A stretch of 64,000 bases of DNA from Pseudomonas sp. Bc-h (GTDB lineage: Bacteria > Pseudomonadota > Gammaproteobacteria > Pseudomonadales > Pseudomonadaceae): NCBI RefSeq assembly GCF_002080045.1, contig NZ_MUIN01000006.1, positions 324,668 to 388,667 on the forward strand, written 5' to 3'. Positions 21,701 through 36,123 of this stretch are shown here, in pieces. How positions within the stretch are numbered: the stretch's first letter is position 1; every line of letters starts with the position of its first letter. Under the pieces are notes generated by a model. It ran no database searches. It was not told the origin of the DNA and saw only the letters and a program-made list of their open reading frames with translations. The position numbers were made by a program, and so were the translations under genes.

Positions 21701-22242
21701 CCCGTCAGCGGATCGTCGATCTCAAGCCCGCGCGTGATACCCAGACCGTTGCCGGCCTGATCATCGCGCTGCGGGTAATGAAGAACAAAAAGGGCGACAA
21801 GATGGGTTTCATCACCCTCGACGACCGCTCCGGGCGCATTGAAGCGTCGCTGTTCGCCGATTCGTTCCAGGCAGCCCAGTCGCTGTTGCAGACGGACGCG
21901 ATGGTGGTCGTGGAAGGGGAGGTCAGTTCCGACGACTTCTCCGGTGGCCTGCGTTTGCGCGCCAAACGGGTCATGAGCCTGGAGGAGGCGCGGACCGGTC
22001 TGGCTGAAAGTTTACGTCTGACCGTGCGTAGCGAGGCGCTCAAGGGCGATCGTCTACGCTGGCTGGGTGACCTGTGCAGGAAGCACCGGGGAGCGTGTCC
22101 GATCACGCTCGATTACACAGGGCAGGAAGCCCGCGCGTTGCTGCAGTTCGGCGAAGCCTGGCGAATCGATCCCGCGGACAGCCTGATTCAGGCGTTGCGT
22201 GACCAGTTCGGACGAGAGAACGTCTTTCTGCAGTATCGTTAA
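18721..22242 (+). CDS. dnaE: DNA polymerase III alpha subunit
   Basis: Catalytic subunit of the replicative polymerase. The 1173-residue protein has an N-terminal PHP domain ([15 protein letters not shown]), polymerase motif [14 protein letters not shown] with catalytic Asp403 and Asp405, [12 protein letters not shown], a beta-binding/HhH region, and a C-terminal OB fold ([21 protein letters not shown]). An AGGA site precedes ATG 18721. Length is normal for Pseudomonas. It sits between rnhB and accA as in many gammaproteobacteria. Confidence 0.98.
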   Translation: MPASFVHLRLHTEYSLVDGLVRVKPLVKALTGMNMPAVAVTDQNNLCSLVKFYKASMGAGIKPICGADIWLAGRDRDAPLSRLSLLVMNPKGYLNLTELISRGFMHGQRNGVVIIDREWVAEANEGLIALSAAKEGEIGMALLGGNPAEADELLKEWMSVFPDRFYVEVQRTNRINDEEHLHAAVALAERHGVPLVATNDVRFIKQEDFEAHETRVCIGEGRALDDPRRSHNYSDQQYLKSAEEMAELFSDLPDALANTVEIAKRCNIEVKLGTHFLPNFPIPDGLTIDEYFRKVSFEGLEERLAVLWPKETTPNYEEKRQVYVDRLNFELDIIIQMGFPGYFLIVMDFIQWAKSNGVPVGPGRGSGAGSLVAYVQKITDLDPLQYDLLFERFLNPERVSMPDFDVDFCMDGRDRVIEYVAEKYGRNAVSQIITFGSMAAKAVVRDVARVQGKSYGLADRLSKMIPFEVGMTLEKAYEQEEILRDFLKTDEEGAEIWEMARKLEGVVRNVGKHAGGVVIAPTKLTDFAAIYCDEEGGGLVTQYDKDDVEAAGLVKFDFLGLRTLTIIDWAMKTINRDRAKVGEEPLDIAFIPLDDAPTYDLLQKAETTAVFQLESRGMKELIKKLKPDCLEDLIALVALFRPGPLQSGMVDDFINRKHGRAELSYPHVDYQYEGLKPVLAPTYGIILYQEQVMQIAQVMAGYTLGGADMLRRAMGKKKPEEMAKQRGGFIDGCKSNNIDPDLAGNIFDLVEKFAGYGFNKSHSAAYGLVSYQTAWLKKHYPAPFMAAVLSADMHNTDKVVTLIEEVRTMKLRLDAPDVNNSEFKFTVNDEGRIVYGLGAIKGVGEGPVEAITEARQAGPFKDLFDFCARIDLKRVNKRTLGGLISSGALDRLGPFFFEEPKQYQANIDRNRGVLLAALEEAIQAAEQTARSHDSGHADLFGGLFVEADADVYANHRTAKEVTLKERLRGEKETLGLYLTGHPIDEYEGEIRRFARQRIVDLKPARDTQTVAGLIIALRVMKNKKGDKMGFITLDDRSGRIEASLFADSFQAAQSLLQTDAMVVVEGEVSSDDFSGGLRLRAKRVMSLEEARTGLAESLRLTVRSEALKGDRLRWLGDLCRKHRGACPITLDYTGQEARALLQFGEAWRIDPADSLIQALRDQFGRENVFLQYR

Positions 22243-22368
22243 ACGCTGCTCTCTGAATTTTTGAGCTCGACACTTATAAACTCGACCCCTACGCGCCAGA
22301 TCCTTTAAGGTATGGCGCTTACGGATCAACCGGCCGGCCTCTTGGCCGTCGACCCAAGACGGATGCCT

Positions 22369-23316
22369 ATGAACCCGAATTTTCTGGATTTCGAACAGCC
22401 GATTGCTGACCTGCAAGCCAAGATTGAAGAGCTGCGTCTGGTAGGCAATGACAACTCGCTGAACATCGGCGACGAAATCTCTCGACTGCAAGAGAAGAGC
22501 AATACGCTCACCGAAAGCATTTTCGGCAACCTGACCAGTTGGCAGATCGCGCGTATGGCGCGTCATCCGCGCCGTCCGTACACGCTGGATTACATCCAAC
22601 ACATCTTCACCGAATTCGATGAGCTGCATGGCGATCGTCACTTCTCCGATGACGCCGCGATCGTCGGCGGTATCGCCCGTCTGGACGATCAGCCGGTGAT
22701 GGTGATTGGTCACCAGAAGGGCCGCGAAGTGCGCGAAAAGGTTCGTCGCAACTTCGGCATGCCGCGTCCTGAAGGCTATCGCAAGGCGTGCCGTTTGATG
22801 GAAATGGCCGAACGCTTCAAGATGCCGATCCTGACCTTCATCGACACCCCTGGCGCCTACCCGGGTATCGACGCTGAAGAGCGCAACCAGAGCGAAGCGA
22901 TCGCCTGGAACCTTCGTGTCATGGCGCGCCTGAAAACTCCGATCATTGCCACCGTCATCGGTGAGGGTGGTTCGGGCGGTGCGCTGGCCATCGGTGTCTG
23001 CGATCAACTGAACATGCTGCAATATTCGACCTATGCGGTGATCTCGCCGGAAGGTTGCGCATCGATTCTGTGGAAAACCGCCGAGAAGGCACCGGACGCT
23101 GCCGAAGCGATGGGCATCACTGCCGAGCGCCTCAAGGGTCTGGGCATTGTCGACAAGGTCATCGGTGAGCCATTGGGCGGCGCGCATCGTGATCCAGCCG
23201 CTGCCGCAGCGTCGATTCGCGAAGAGCTGAGCAGCCAGTTGGCCATGCTCAAGAAGTTCAACAACGACGAACTGCTGGCTCGCCGTTATGAGCGCCTGAT
23301 GAGTTACGGCGTTTAA
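22369..23316 (+). CDS. accA: Acetyl-CoA carboxylase carboxyltransferase subunit alpha
   Basis: With AccD transfers CO2 from biotin-AccB to acetyl-CoA, giving malonyl-CoA for fatty acid synthesis. The 315-residue protein begins [15 protein letters not shown] and contains [20 protein letters not shown] and [13 protein letters not shown]. The frame opens at 22312, but the conserved start is ATG 22369 (ATG 22363 is two codons earlier). It follows dnaE by 126 bp. Confidence 0.97.
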   Translation: MNPNFLDFEQPIADLQAKIEELRLVGNDNSLNIGDEISRLQEKSNTLTESIFGNLTSWQIARMARHPRRPYTLDYIQHIFTEFDELHGDRHFSDDAAIVGGIARLDDQPVMVIGHQKGREVREKVRRNFGMPRPEGYRKACRLMEMAERFKMPILTFIDTPGAYPGIDAEERNQSEAIAWNLRVMARLKTPIIATVIGEGGSGGALAIGVCDQLNMLQYSTYAVISPEGCASILWKTAEKAPDAAEAMGITAERLKGLGIVDKVIGEPLGGAHRDPAAAAASIREELSSQLAMLKKFNNDELLARRYERLMSYGV

Positions 23317-23365
23317 TCGAAGCGGTCTTCGAGGTCCGGCCAGCGCAACGCAGGGTTAAACCAGC

Positions 23366-24700
23366 ATGACCAGGCCGGGCATCAAGCAAGAGTTATCCAA
23401 GCGACTGTTGTCGCGCCTGTCTCCCTGGCGCGACGCAGCCGGTTGGCGCATTGCCTTCTCCGGTGGTCTGGATTCCACCGTTCTGTTGCACCTGCTGGCC
23501 GAGCTGTCGCGCCACCAAACCCTTCCTCCCCTGAGTGCTGTGCACATTCACCACGGTCTGCAAGCCGTTGCTGCGTCGTGGCCGGGACATTGTCGTCAGA
23601 TGTGTCAGATTCTGGGTGTGCCGTTACAGGTCGTCGACGTTCAGGTCCTGCCGGGAGCGAGCCTGGAGCAGGCGGCGCGGGATGCACGTTACGCCGCCTT
23701 CGATCAAGTGCTGCAAGCGGGAGAGGTGCTGCTAACGGCCCAGCATCGGGATGATCAGGCGGAAACCCTAATATTTCGTTTGCTGCGCGGCGCGGGGGTG
23801 AGAGGTCTGGCTGCGATGCCTTCACAACGGGTTGTGGGCAAGGGGCATTTGTTCCGCCCTTTGCTGGACGAGCCCCGCGCACTGCTCGAGGCTTATGCGA
23901 CGGAGCAGGGGCTGAGCTGGATCGAGGATCCGAGCAACAAGGACTGTCGTTTCTCCCGCAATTACCTGCGCAACAACGTGCTGCCTTCGCTGACCGCGCG
24001 CTGGCCCCACGCTGTGGCAAACATGACCCGCAGCGCCGCGCACCTGGCTGAAGCTCAGGGTTTACTGGATGAGCTGGCAGTTCAGGATCTGGCGCAGGCC
24101 GACACACCTTGCCCTTGGCCATGGCTCAAACTGCCGTCACTGGAACTGGCACCCCTGGAGGCGTTGTCTGCCGCGCGCCAGCGGAACGCCGTGCGGCACT
24201 GGCTTGGATCGCTGACGCGCTTGCCGGACAGCGATCACTGGGCGGGTTGGGATTCGCTGCGCGACGCGGGCCCCGACGGGCGGCCGATCTGGCGTCTGAC
24301 CGACGGCCAGCTGCATCGTGCAGAAGGGCGCATCTGGTGGCTGTCGGGCATCTGGCTCAAGGATGTAGCCGGGTCGCAGCACTGGTCGCCGGCCTCCCAG
24401 CCACTGCATTTGCCAGGCAATGGCATGCTGCAGATTCTCGGTGAGATCCCGCGCGGCGGCCTGCACGTTCATTATCGACAGGGTGGCGAAGTGCTGGATG
24501 TGCCGGATCGCGGGCGTCGGGATCTCAAGCGCCTGCTCAACGAAAAGGGCGTGCCGGTATTTTTGCGCGGCCGATTGCCGCTGCTGTATCGCGGCGAACA
24601 GTTGCTGGCGGTCGCCAACCTCCCGGGACTGGACGCTGACCCCCGTGGCGACTGGCGATTGCACTGGCAGCCACCGACGAATGACCACAGTTTGAGATGA
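23366..24700 (+). CDS. tilS: tRNA(Ile)-lysidine synthetase
   Basis: Modifies C34 of the minor tRNA-Ile(CAU) to lysidine so that it reads AUA; essential. The 444-residue protein has the N-type ATP pyrophosphatase P-loop FSGGLDST (residues 31-38), the HHGLQA and HRDDQAET segments, and the C-terminal TilS domain (GGEVLDVPDRGRRDLKRLL). It begins 49 bp after accA on the same strand. Confidence 0.95.
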   Translation: MTRPGIKQELSKRLLSRLSPWRDAAGWRIAFSGGLDSTVLLHLLAELSRHQTLPPLSAVHIHHGLQAVAASWPGHCRQMCQILGVPLQVVDVQVLPGASLEQAARDARYAAFDQVLQAGEVLLTAQHRDDQAETLIFRLLRGAGVRGLAAMPSQRVVGKGHLFRPLLDEPRALLEAYATEQGLSWIEDPSNKDCRFSRNYLRNNVLPSLTARWPHAVANMTRSAAHLAEAQGLLDELAVQDLAQADTPCPWPWLKLPSLELAPLEALSAARQRNAVRHWLGSLTRLPDSDHWAGWDSLRDAGPDGRPIWRLTDGQLHRAEGRIWWLSGIWLKDVAGSQHWSPASQPLHLPGNGMLQILGEIPRGGLHVHYRQGGEVLDVPDRGRRDLKRLLNEKGVPVFLRGRLPLLYRGEQLLAVANLPGLDADPRGDWRLHWQPPTNDHSLR

Positions 24701-24947
24701 GAGGCTGTTTCCGGTAGACTACGCTCCCTTCTTGATACAGCTTATGTCGATCCTTCTGGAACGACGCAAGTTGCCGATTACCAGCCAGTCTTTACTGGGC
24801 GATTCTCAAAATGTGGCGAGCAATGGACAGGTCCGGTTTCGGCCAGTCACTTTCAGCGCGGCAATTTCGGAACTGCATCGAAAGATTTGCAGGTCATCGG
24901 GGGCTTCGGCCTTCCTTCGCTTTCCCCGGCGGCTCTGACCGCTTTAA

Positions 24948-26600
<1,653 letters not shown>

Positions 26601-26603
26601 TAG

Positions 26604-27461
<858 letters not shown>

Positions 27462-27512
27462 AACCCGCTTCTCCGGCACTGGAGCCTCCGGTACAGTGCC
27501 GTGCGTTTCTTT

Positions 27513-27537
27513 CCCGACCAATGGGTCGGGAATTTTT
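27513..27537 (+). terminator. Rho-independent terminator after kdsA
   Basis: CCCGACC (27513-27519) pairs with GGTCGGG (27524-27530) around a 4-nt AATG loop, followed by AATTTTTG. It separates pyrG-kdsA from eno. Confidence 0.85.
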
Positions 27538-27564
27538 GTCGTCTCGGGCCTGCCCGCTGTCTGA

Positions 27565-28917
<1,353 letters not shown>

Positions 28918-28994
28918 TTGCAAGATGGTAAAAAGGCAGCAGGCGCTGTAGGACATTTCGCTGAGAAGCGATTTATCCTGACGTCCTGATCCAT

Positions 28995-29019
28995 GAGCCC
29001 GGTGACCACCGGGCTCTTG
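28995..29019 (+). terminator. Hairpin after eno
   Basis: GAGCCCGGT (28995-29003) pairs perfectly with ACCGGGCTC (29008-29016) around a 4-nt loop. The tail (TTGGGC) is not T-rich, so it may be a weak terminator or an mRNA 3'-end stabiliser. Confidence 0.55.
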
Positions 29020-29075
29020 GGCATTTGAAATGGTCGGTTTTGCTGTCTTTCTCCACCGGGTAACAGATATTCACA

Positions 29076-29354
29076 ATGCGCAGTCCTAACTGGTTGTTCC
29101 TCGTTCTGCTTTTGATGCTCGCTGGCTTGCAGTATCGCCTATGGGTAGGTAACGGCAGTCTCGCGCAGGTGGCCAGTCTGACCCAGCAAATCGCCGATCA
29201 ACATGCCGAAAACGATGCTTTGCTGGAGCGTAACCGTGTTCTGGATGCGGAAGTGCTGGAGCTGAAGAAAGGTCTGGAGACCGTTGAAGAACGTGCCCGC
29301 CACGAATTGGGCATGGTCAAGGACGGCGAGACCCTCTATCAGTTGGCACAGTGA
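29076..29354 (+). CDS. ftsB: Cell division protein FtsB
   Basis: Bitopic inner-membrane protein of the FtsQLB complex that licenses septal peptidoglycan synthesis. The 92-residue product has one N-terminal membrane helix (about residues 4-22) and a periplasmic coiled coil with heptad Leu/Val (VASLTQQIADQ through VLELKKGLETVEERA). It lies between eno and ispD with an 11-bp gap to ispD. Confidence 0.93.
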   Translation: MRSPNWLFLVLLLMLAGLQYRLWVGNGSLAQVASLTQQIADQHAENDALLERNRVLDAEVLELKKGLETVEERARHELGMVKDGETLYQLAQ

Positions 29355-29364
29355 CGTTGGCGTA

Positions 29365-30072
29365 ATGACACAATCCCTTCCTGCCTTCTGGGCAGTGATT
29401 CCCGCAGCGGGCGTTGGTGCTCGCATGGCGGCAGACCGTCCCAAGCAGTACCTGCAACTGGGCGGACTCACGATTCTTGAACACAGCCTGCTTTGTTTTC
29501 TCGATCATCCGCGGCTCAAGGGCCTGGTGATCAGTCTGGCTGTGGACGACCCCTATTGGCCTACGTTGCCTTGCGCGCTGGATTCCCGCATTCAGCAGGT
29601 CGCGGGCGGCAAAGAGCGTGCGGACTCGGTGCTCAATGCGCTGCTGCACCTGCACGCCAATGGCGCTGATGATAACGATTGGGTGCTGGTTCACGATGCC
29701 GCGCGACCCAATCTGGCACGTTCGGATCTGGACAATCTGCTCTGTGAGCTCAAAGACGACCCGGTCGGGGGGCTGTTGGCTGTTCCCGCCAAGGACACCT
29801 TGAAGCGCGCCGATGCCAGCGGGCGAGTGGTGGAAACGGTTGATCGCAGCCTGATCTGGCAGGCGTACACACCGCAGATGTTTCGTCTGGGCGCGTTGCA
29901 TCGGGCGCTGGCGGACAGCCTGGTGTCGAACGTTTCGATCACTGACGAAGCTTCGGCCATCGAATGGGCTGGGCAGTCGCCGCGATTGATCGAAGGCCGG
30001 GCGGACAACATCAAGGTCACCCGGCCTGAAGATCTTGAGTGGTTGCGACAGCGTGGCATCAAGCGCAGCTGA
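29365..30072 (+). CDS. ispD: 2-C-methyl-D-erythritol 4-phosphate cytidylyltransferase
   Basis: MEP pathway step making CDP-ME. The 235-residue protein has the nucleotidyltransferase start WAVIPAAGVGARMAADRPKQ, the VHDAARP motif and ITDEASAIE. ATG 29365 was chosen; the frame reaches back to 29284 inside ftsB. In this genus ispF lies a few genes downstream (here 33858), separated by the formaldehyde genes, rather than adjoining ispD as in enterobacteria. Confidence 0.96.
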   Translation: MTQSLPAFWAVIPAAGVGARMAADRPKQYLQLGGLTILEHSLLCFLDHPRLKGLVISLAVDDPYWPTLPCALDSRIQQVAGGKERADSVLNALLHLHANGADDNDWVLVHDAARPNLARSDLDNLLCELKDDPVGGLLAVPAKDTLKRADASGRVVETVDRSLIWQAYTPQMFRLGALHRALADSLVSNVSITDEASAIEWAGQSPRLIEGRADNIKVTRPEDLEWLRQRGIKRS

Positions 30073-30190
30073 TCATATCGGGCGTGGCTCCAGGGGGCTC
30101 TTCATATAGCGTCACAATTGCTACCTCGACGACCTGCGGATGCTCTCTATAAGGTGCACCTTCATCCGTTCATGCGCGCAGGAGGCGGTA

Positions 30191-30682
30191 ATGATCCGAC
30201 AGTGGATAGTCGTGTTTCTTTGTATGTGTTTCCCCGGGTTTGCGTTCGCCAGCAATGCTGGAATCTCCTCAGCCTCGATCAGCCTTCACGCTGCACAGCA
30301 GATGGCTGACGCGGTGCAGAAGGCGGCCGAAGAGCGCGATCTTCGGCTGGTCATCAGTATTTTCGACCAGCACGGGCAACTCCGGTATTTTCGCCGCATG
30401 GATGGCACCAGTGTCGGCAGTATTCAGGTCTCCCAGCTCAAGGGCCTGACTTCGGCCAGCTTTCCGCTCTCGACCCGGGAACTGGCGACACGCAGCAGCG
30501 CCTCGCCGAACAATCCTTATGCATCGATACCGGGCTTCGTTCTGCTGGCAGGCGGTGTGCCGGTGTTTGACCGGACCGGACGTCACGTTGGCAGCATTGG
30601 CGTGAGCGGGGCATCGCCGGATCTGGACGAGGTCTGCGCCTTGGCCGGTGCCGACAGCTTTTCTTCACAGCTCGCCGAATAA
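30191..30682 (+). CDS. Secreted HbpS/GlcG-like (DUF336) protein
   Basis: Function not established. The 163-residue product has an N-terminal signal peptide (MIRQWIVVFLCMCFPGFAFA, likely cut after Ala20), then a body typical of the GlcG/HbpS family: LHAAQQMADAVQKAAEE, a central FDQHGQLRYFRRMDG strand-turn, and the closing VGSIGVSGASPDLDEVCA. Family members bind haem or cobalamin-type cofactors in some bacteria; binding here is inference. ATG 30191 follows a strong GCAGGAGG site. It ends 5 bp from the convergent LysR gene. Confidence 0.8.
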   Translation: MIRQWIVVFLCMCFPGFAFASNAGISSASISLHAAQQMADAVQKAAEERDLRLVISIFDQHGQLRYFRRMDGTSVGSIQVSQLKGLTSASFPLSTRELATRSSASPNNPYASIPGFVLLAGGVPVFDRTGRHVGSIGVSGASPDLDEVCALAGADSFSSQLAE

Positions 30683-30687
30683 GTCGC

Positions 30688-31590
30688 TCATAAGGGAGTG
30701 AGGTACTCATCGCGTAACGCCAATCCCGCTTTCAAATAGTCCACCAGCTTCCTGACCTTCGGCGACAAATGCCTTTGCTGCGGATACAGCGCCCAGACGG
30801 CGGTGTTGGGTGGCTGGTGGGCATCCAGTAACGAGATGAGTGCACCGCTCTTCAGATGTTCAAGCACGTAATAGTCCGGCAACTGACACAGCCCTACGCC
30901 TTGGAGCGCGGCGTCCAGCACCGCCTGGCCACTGTTGCAACGCCAGTTTCCGTGGACACGCTGGGAAAACTCCTTGCCATTCTGTTGCAGCAGCCAACTG
31001 TCGGAGCTGCCTATCAGGCAGTTATGCCGATTCAGTTCCGACAGGCTGTGGGGACGGCCATATCGCTCCACATAAGAGGGCGATGCGCACAGATACATTC
31101 GGCGCGGCGCCAGGCGAGTCGCAACAAGACGTGATTCCTGTAAACGGCCGAGGCGTATTGCCAGGTCCATCCCTTCGTGCACCAGATCCAGCGTGCTGTT
31201 GCTCAGTTCGATATCCACGCGCAACTGCGGATATTCATCCATGAAGCGTGTCACCAGTGGCGCGATGAACCGCTCGCCATAGGCCACTGCACAGGTCATG
31301 CGCAGCAGCCCCTTCGGTTCGCTGGTCAGATCACCCACCGCGCGCAGTGCCTCTTCACGACCGTCCTGCAAACGCTGGCAATGATGCAGAAAGGTCTGGC
31401 CGGCTTCGGTCAGCGCAACTTTTCGCGTGCTCCGGTAGAGCAGGCGTGTCTGCAGACGCTCTTCAAGTCGTGCGATCTGGCGACTGATATGTGAGGAAGA
31501 AACGCCCAGCCGCTCTGCAGCGGCAGTGAATTGTCCGCATTCGGCGACAGCGACGAATTCATCGAGGCCTTCCCAACGATTGGTGTACAT
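30688..31590 (-). CDS. gfnR: LysR-family regulator next to formaldehyde detoxification genes (GfnR-like)
   Basis: A 300-residue LysR-type regulator with N-terminal winged HTH (FVAVAECGQFTAAAERLGVSSSHISRQIARLE, about residues 12-43 in all) and a C-terminal substrate-binding domain. It is divergent from frmA across a 100-bp gap. In P. aeruginosa the LysR gene in this position is known as gfnR, a regulator of glutathione-dependent formaldehyde neutralisation; the symbol is assigned by synteny. The effector is unknown from sequence. Confidence 0.85.
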   Translation of the reverse strand: MYTNRWEGLDEFVAVAECGQFTAAAERLGVSSSHISRQIARLEERLQTRLLYRSTRKVALTEAGQTFLHHCQRLQDGREEALRAVGDLTSEPKGLLRMTCAVAYGERFIAPLVTRFMDEYPQLRVDIELSNSTLDLVHEGMDLAIRLGRLQESRLVATRLAPRRMYLCASPSYVERYGRPHSLSELNRHNCLIGSSDSWLLQQNGKEFSQRVHGNWRCNSGQAVLDAALQGVGLCQLPDYYVLEHLKSGALISLLDAHQPPNTAVWALYPQQRHLSPKVRKLVDYLKAGLALRDEYLTPL

Positions 31591-31606
31591 CGATTATCCC
31601 TGCACA

Positions 31607-32806
<1,200 letters not shown>

Positions 32807-32823
32807 GAGCAGCGACAAGCACG

Positions 32824-32889
32824 AGCTGCAAGCTGCAAGAAGGCGCGCCGCTGTGCCGACTTGCAGCCGACGGCTTGAAGCTTGCGGCT
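32824..32889. repeat. Imperfect inverted repeat between frmA and fghA
   Basis: AGCTGCAAGCTGCAAG (32824-32839) and CTTGAAGCTTGCGGCT (32874-32889) are complementary at 14 of 16 positions, with a further CTTGCAGCC copy at 32860. It resembles the short palindromic intergenic repeats of fluorescent pseudomonads. The right arm ends two bases before the fghA ribosome site. Confidence 0.6.
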
Positions 32890-32902
32890 GGGAGGAACGA
32901 CC

Positions 32903-33748
32903 TTGAGTCTGGAAAACATCTCGTGCCAGAAAAGCTTCGGCGGCTGGCATAAACGCTACAAACATCACTCCGATGTGCTTGGCTGCGACATGGTATTTGC
33001 TGTCTATCTGCCGCCCCAGGCGGAGCAGGGTGCCAAGCTGCCGGTGGTGTATTGGCTGTCGGGGCTGACCTGCACCGATGAAAACTTCATGCAGAAGGCG
33101 GGTGCGCAGCGCATTGCGGCCGAACTGGGCTTGATCATCGTTGCGCCGGACACCAGTCCTCGTGGCGCCGATGTTCCGGGCGATCCGGACAACGCCTACG
33201 ATTTCGGCCTGGGGGCGGGGTTCTATCTGAACGCCACGCAGCAACCCTGGGCTCGCCATTACCGCATGTACGATTACGTGGTCAGTGAGTTGCCTGCGTT
33301 GATCGAAGCGCATTTCCCGGCTTCGGATAAACGCAGCATCAGTGGCCATTCGATGGGCGGTCATGGCGCGCTGGTGTGTGCATTGCGCAATCCCGGCCGT
33401 TACAAATCGGTGTCGGCGTTCTCGCCGATCAGCAACCCGATGGATTGCCCATGGGGGCAGAAAGCCTTTTCCCGCTATCTGGGCGAAGACCGGTCGCGCT
33501 GGCGTGAATGGGATGCCAGCTTATTGATTGCCGACGCCACCGAGCGTCTGCCGCTGCTGGTGGATCAAGGTGATCGTGATGATTTCCTCGCCAATCAGCT
33601 CAAGCCCGAAGCGCTGGTGCAGGCAACCAGGGCGGTCGGTCATCCGCTGGAACTGAGAATGCAACCTGGCTATGACCATAGCTATTATTTCATCGCCAGC
33701 TTCATCGAAGACCACCTGCGCCATCACGCACAGGCATTGGAGGGCTGA
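32903..33748 (+). CDS. fghA: S-formylglutathione hydrolase
   Basis: Hydrolyses S-formylglutathione to formate and glutathione, completing formaldehyde detoxification. The 281-residue esterase-D-family protein has the oxyanion motif [12 protein letters not shown] and nucleophile elbow [10 protein letters not shown] (Ser150), with the catalytic His in YDHSYYFI. The start is TTG 32903, preceded by GGAGGA at 6-nt spacing; no in-frame ATG fits the conserved N terminus [14 protein letters not shown]. frmA lies just upstream. Confidence 0.95.
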   Translation: MSLENISCQKSFGGWHKRYKHHSDVLGCDMVFAVYLPPQAEQGAKLPVVYWLSGLTCTDENFMQKAGAQRIAAELGLIIVAPDTSPRGADVPGDPDNAYDFGLGAGFYLNATQQPWARHYRMYDYVVSELPALIEAHFPASDKRSISGHSMGGHGALVCALRNPGRYKSVSAFSPISNPMDCPWGQKAFSRYLGEDRSRWREWDASLLIADATERLPLLVDQGDRDDFLANQLKPEALVQATRAVGHPLELRMQPGYDHSYYFIASFIEDHLRHHAQALEG

Positions 33749-33752
33749 AGAA

Positions 33753-33788
33753 ATGGCATTCAATCGCGACAAGCTGTCCTGCAATTGA
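33753..33788 (+). CDS. Possible 11-codon ORF between fghA and ispF
   Basis: ATG 33753 opens a short frame (MAFNRDKLSCN) ending at TGA 33786, with GGAGGG about 8 nt upstream, better than the sites of many real genes here. It lies just after fghA and before the ispF leader hairpin. It could be a leader peptide, the remnant of a longer gene, or chance; there is no homology evidence. Confidence 0.25.
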   Translation: MAFNRDKLSCN

Positions 33789-33821
33789 GTGCCACCAGGC
33801 CCTAATGTCCGACAAAGTAGG

Positions 33822-33827
33822 TAGAAT
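33822..33827 (+). promoter_or_regulatory. Possible -10 element upstream of ispF
   Basis: TAGAAT lies just before the ispF leader hairpin and would start transcription near 33833. I see no convincing -35 partner, so this is tentative. Confidence 0.3.
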
Positions 33828-33829
33828 CA

Positions 33830-33857
33830 CGCCCTGACTTTTTCAGGGCGTTTTTTT
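33830..33857 (+). terminator. Terminator-like hairpin abutting the ispF start codon
   Basis: CGCCCTGA (33830-33837) pairs perfectly with TCAGGGCG (33843-33850) around a 5-nt loop, followed by seven T residues (33851-33857) that run directly into ATG 33858 of ispF. By form it is an intrinsic terminator for fghA, yet it occupies the place of the ispF ribosome binding site. Confidence 0.75.
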
Positions 33858-34331
33858 ATGCGTATTGGCCACGGCTATGATGTGCACCGTTTCGCTGAAG
33901 GCGATTTTATTACCTTGGGCGGGGTACGGATCGCGCACAAGTTCGGTTTGCTTGCGCATTCCGATGGCGATGTGCTGTTGCACGCATTGAGCGATGCCTT
34001 GCTGGGCGCGGCAGCGCTGGGCGACATCGGCAAGCATTTCCCCGATACCGATCCGCAGTTCAAGGGCGCCGACAGCCGCGTACTGCTGCGTCATGTACTT
34101 AAACAGGTGCAAGCCAAAGGCTGGAAAGTCGGCAATATCGACGCCACCATCGTTGCCCAGGCTCCCAAGATGGCCCCGCACATCGACACCATGCGGGCGC
34201 TGATCGCCGAAGACCTGCAGGTCGAACTGGATCAGGTCAACGTCAAGGCCACCACCACTGAAAAGCTGGGTTTCACCGGCCGTGAAGAAGGCATCGCGGT
34301 TCACGCCGTTGCGCTGTTGATCGCAGCATGA
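33858..34331 (+). CDS. ispF: 2-C-methyl-D-erythritol 2,4-cyclodiphosphate synthase
   Basis: MEP pathway enzyme converting CDP-ME 2-phosphate to ME-cPP. The 157-residue protein starts with the invariant [12 protein letters not shown] (zinc ligands Asp8 and His10), then [23 protein letters not shown]. The conserved N terminus fixes the start at 33858 even though no Shine-Dalgarno precedes it; the upstream bases are a T-tract. The 3' end overlaps truD by 4 nt. Confidence 0.97.
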   Translation: MRIGHGYDVHRFAEGDFITLGGVRIAHKFGLLAHSDGDVLLHALSDALLGAAALGDIGKHFPDTDPQFKGADSRVLLRHVLKQVQAKGWKVGNIDATIVAQAPKMAPHIDTMRALIAEDLQVELDQVNVKATTTEKLGFTGREEGIAVHAVALLIAA

Positions 34332-35386
34332 CCGAATTCGAACTCTTGGGCCCACGGGCCTATGGCGATGCATTGGGCATTGCGGTGCTCAAGGCAACCG
34401 CTGAAGACTTTCAGGTCGATGAAGTGCTGGACATCCCCCTGTCCGGCGATGGCGAACACCTGTGGCTGTGGGTCGAAAAACGCGGCTTGAACACCGAAGA
34501 AGCGGCACGACGTCTGGCCAAGGCCGCTGGCGTGCCGTTGCGGACCGTGGCTTACGCGGGTTTGAAAGATCGTCAGGCGCTGACCCGGCAGTGGTTCAGC
34601 ATACAGTTGCCGGGCAAGGCCGATCCGGACATGTCGAGTGCCGAGAACGACACGCTGAAAATTCTCGACAGCAAGCGCCACAAGCGCAAATTGCAGCGTG
34701 GAGCCCATGCTGCCAACGGCTTCACCCTGCGCCTGACCGGGTTGCAGGGTGACAAGGCTGCTCTGGATGCGCGCCTTGAAGCGATCAAGCTCGGCGGCAT
34801 TCCCAATTATTTCGGTGCCCAGCGTTTCGGCTACGAGGGCGGTAACGTCGGCGAAGCCCGGCATTACGCTGAGCGCCAGGCCTTGCCCGAACAACGAAAT
34901 GTACGCTCCCGTCTACTTTCCACTGCCCGCAGTTATTTGTTCAATCAGGTGCTGGCGGCCCGTGTTGCCAACGGGACCTGGGATAAGGCTCAGGTGGGCG
35001 ATCTGTTGGCATTCACTGACAGTCGCAGCTTTTTCCCGGCGGGTGAAGCGGAGTGCAGCGATCCGCGTCTAGCGATTCTCGATCTGCACCCTACAGGCCC
35101 CCAATGGGGCGAAGGTCCTTCCCCGGCCACTGGGGTCACTGGAGAAGTGGAAAACAGCGTCGCGCTGCGTGAGTCGTCGCTTTGTAACTGGTTGATAAAA
35201 GCGGGAATGGAACAAGAACGTCGCATCCTGCGACTGCCCATCGGGCGGTTGACGTGGCATTATCCCGAGCCTGACATTCTGCAACTGGAATTCGTCCTGC
35301 CGGCCGGATGCTTCGCCACCGCATTGGTGCGTGAACTCGTGGATCTGGCGCCTGTGGGACAGACGGACAGCTCATGCGTATTCTGA
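34328..35386 (+). CDS. truD: tRNA pseudouridine(13) synthase
   Basis: Makes pseudouridine 13 in tRNA-Glu. The 352-residue protein has the catalytic motif [17 protein letters not shown], with Asp81 matching the E. coli catalytic Asp80, and the TruD insertion domain (GVPNYFG-like [12 protein letters not shown] near 157). It is coupled to ispF (4-nt overlap) and overlaps surE by 13 nt. Confidence 0.96.
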   Translation: MTEFELLGPRAYGDALGIAVLKATAEDFQVDEVLDIPLSGDGEHLWLWVEKRGLNTEEAARRLAKAAGVPLRTVAYAGLKDRQALTRQWFSIQLPGKADPDMSSAENDTLKILDSKRHKRKLQRGAHAANGFTLRLTGLQGDKAALDARLEAIKLGGIPNYFGAQRFGYEGGNVGEARHYAERQALPEQRNVRSRLLSTARSYLFNQVLAARVANGTWDKAQVGDLLAFTDSRSFFPAGEAECSDPRLAILDLHPTGPQWGEGPSPATGVTGEVENSVALRESSLCNWLIKAGMEQERRILRLPIGRLTWHYPEPDILQLEFVLPAGCFATALVRELVDLAPVGQTDSSCVF

Positions 35387-36123
35387 TTTCGAATGATGAT
35401 GGGGTCTCGGCACCCGGACTTGCTGCGCTCCACGGAGCGCTGGCGGGTTATGCCGAGTGCGCGGTCATCGCTCCCGATCAAGACAGAAGTGGTGCCAGCA
35501 GCTCGCTGACCCTTGATCGGCCTCTGCACCCACACCTGCTGGACAATGGCTTCATCAGTCTTAACGGCACCCCCACCGACTGCGTGCATCTGGGTATCCA
35601 CGGTTTGCTGGAACAGGAACCGGACATGGTGGTTTCCGGCATCAATCTGGGCGCCAATCTGGGGGACGACGTGCTGTATTCCGGCACCGTCGCTGCAGCG
35701 CTGGAAGGACGTTTTTTGCAACGTCCGTCGTTTGCCTTTTCATTTCTGTCGCGTCAGGTCGATAACCTGGCAACTGCCGCGCATTACGCACGGCTTCTGG
35801 TCGAGGCTCACGAACAGCTCGATCTGCCACCGCGTACCGTGTTGAATGTGAATATTCCAAACTTGCCGCTGGATCACGTGCGCGGCATTCAGCTGACCCG
35901 CCTGGGCCACCGTACTCGCGCTGCTGCGCCGGTGCGGGTAGTCGATCCGCGTGGCAAGGCCGGTTACTGGATTGCCGCCGCAGGCGACGCCGAGGACGGC
36001 GGGCCGGGCACCGATTTTCATGCCGTGATGCAGGGTTATGTGTCGATTACACCTTTACAGCTGGATCGGACCTATCAGGACGGTTTCAACAGCCTGAACG
36101 CATGGCTGGAGGGAATGGCCTGA
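35374..36123 (+). CDS. surE: 5'-nucleotidase SurE
   Basis: Stationary-phase survival nucleotidase that dephosphorylates nucleoside monophosphates. The 249-residue protein begins [19 protein letters not shown] with the metal-binding NDDG, followed by [14 protein letters not shown] and [19 protein letters not shown]. It overlaps truD and pcm, part of the compact ispF-truD-surE-pcm unit leading to nlpD-rpoS. Confidence 0.97.
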   Translation: MRILISNDDGVSAPGLAALHGALAGYAECAVIAPDQDRSGASSSLTLDRPLHPHLLDNGFISLNGTPTDCVHLGIHGLLEQEPDMVVSGINLGANLGDDVLYSGTVAAALEGRFLQRPSFAFSFLSRQVDNLATAAHYARLLVEAHEQLDLPPRTVLNVNIPNLPLDHVRGIQLTRLGHRTRAAAPVRVVDPRGKAGYWIAAAGDAEDGGPGTDFHAVMQGYVSITPLQLDRTYQDGFNSLNAWLEGMA

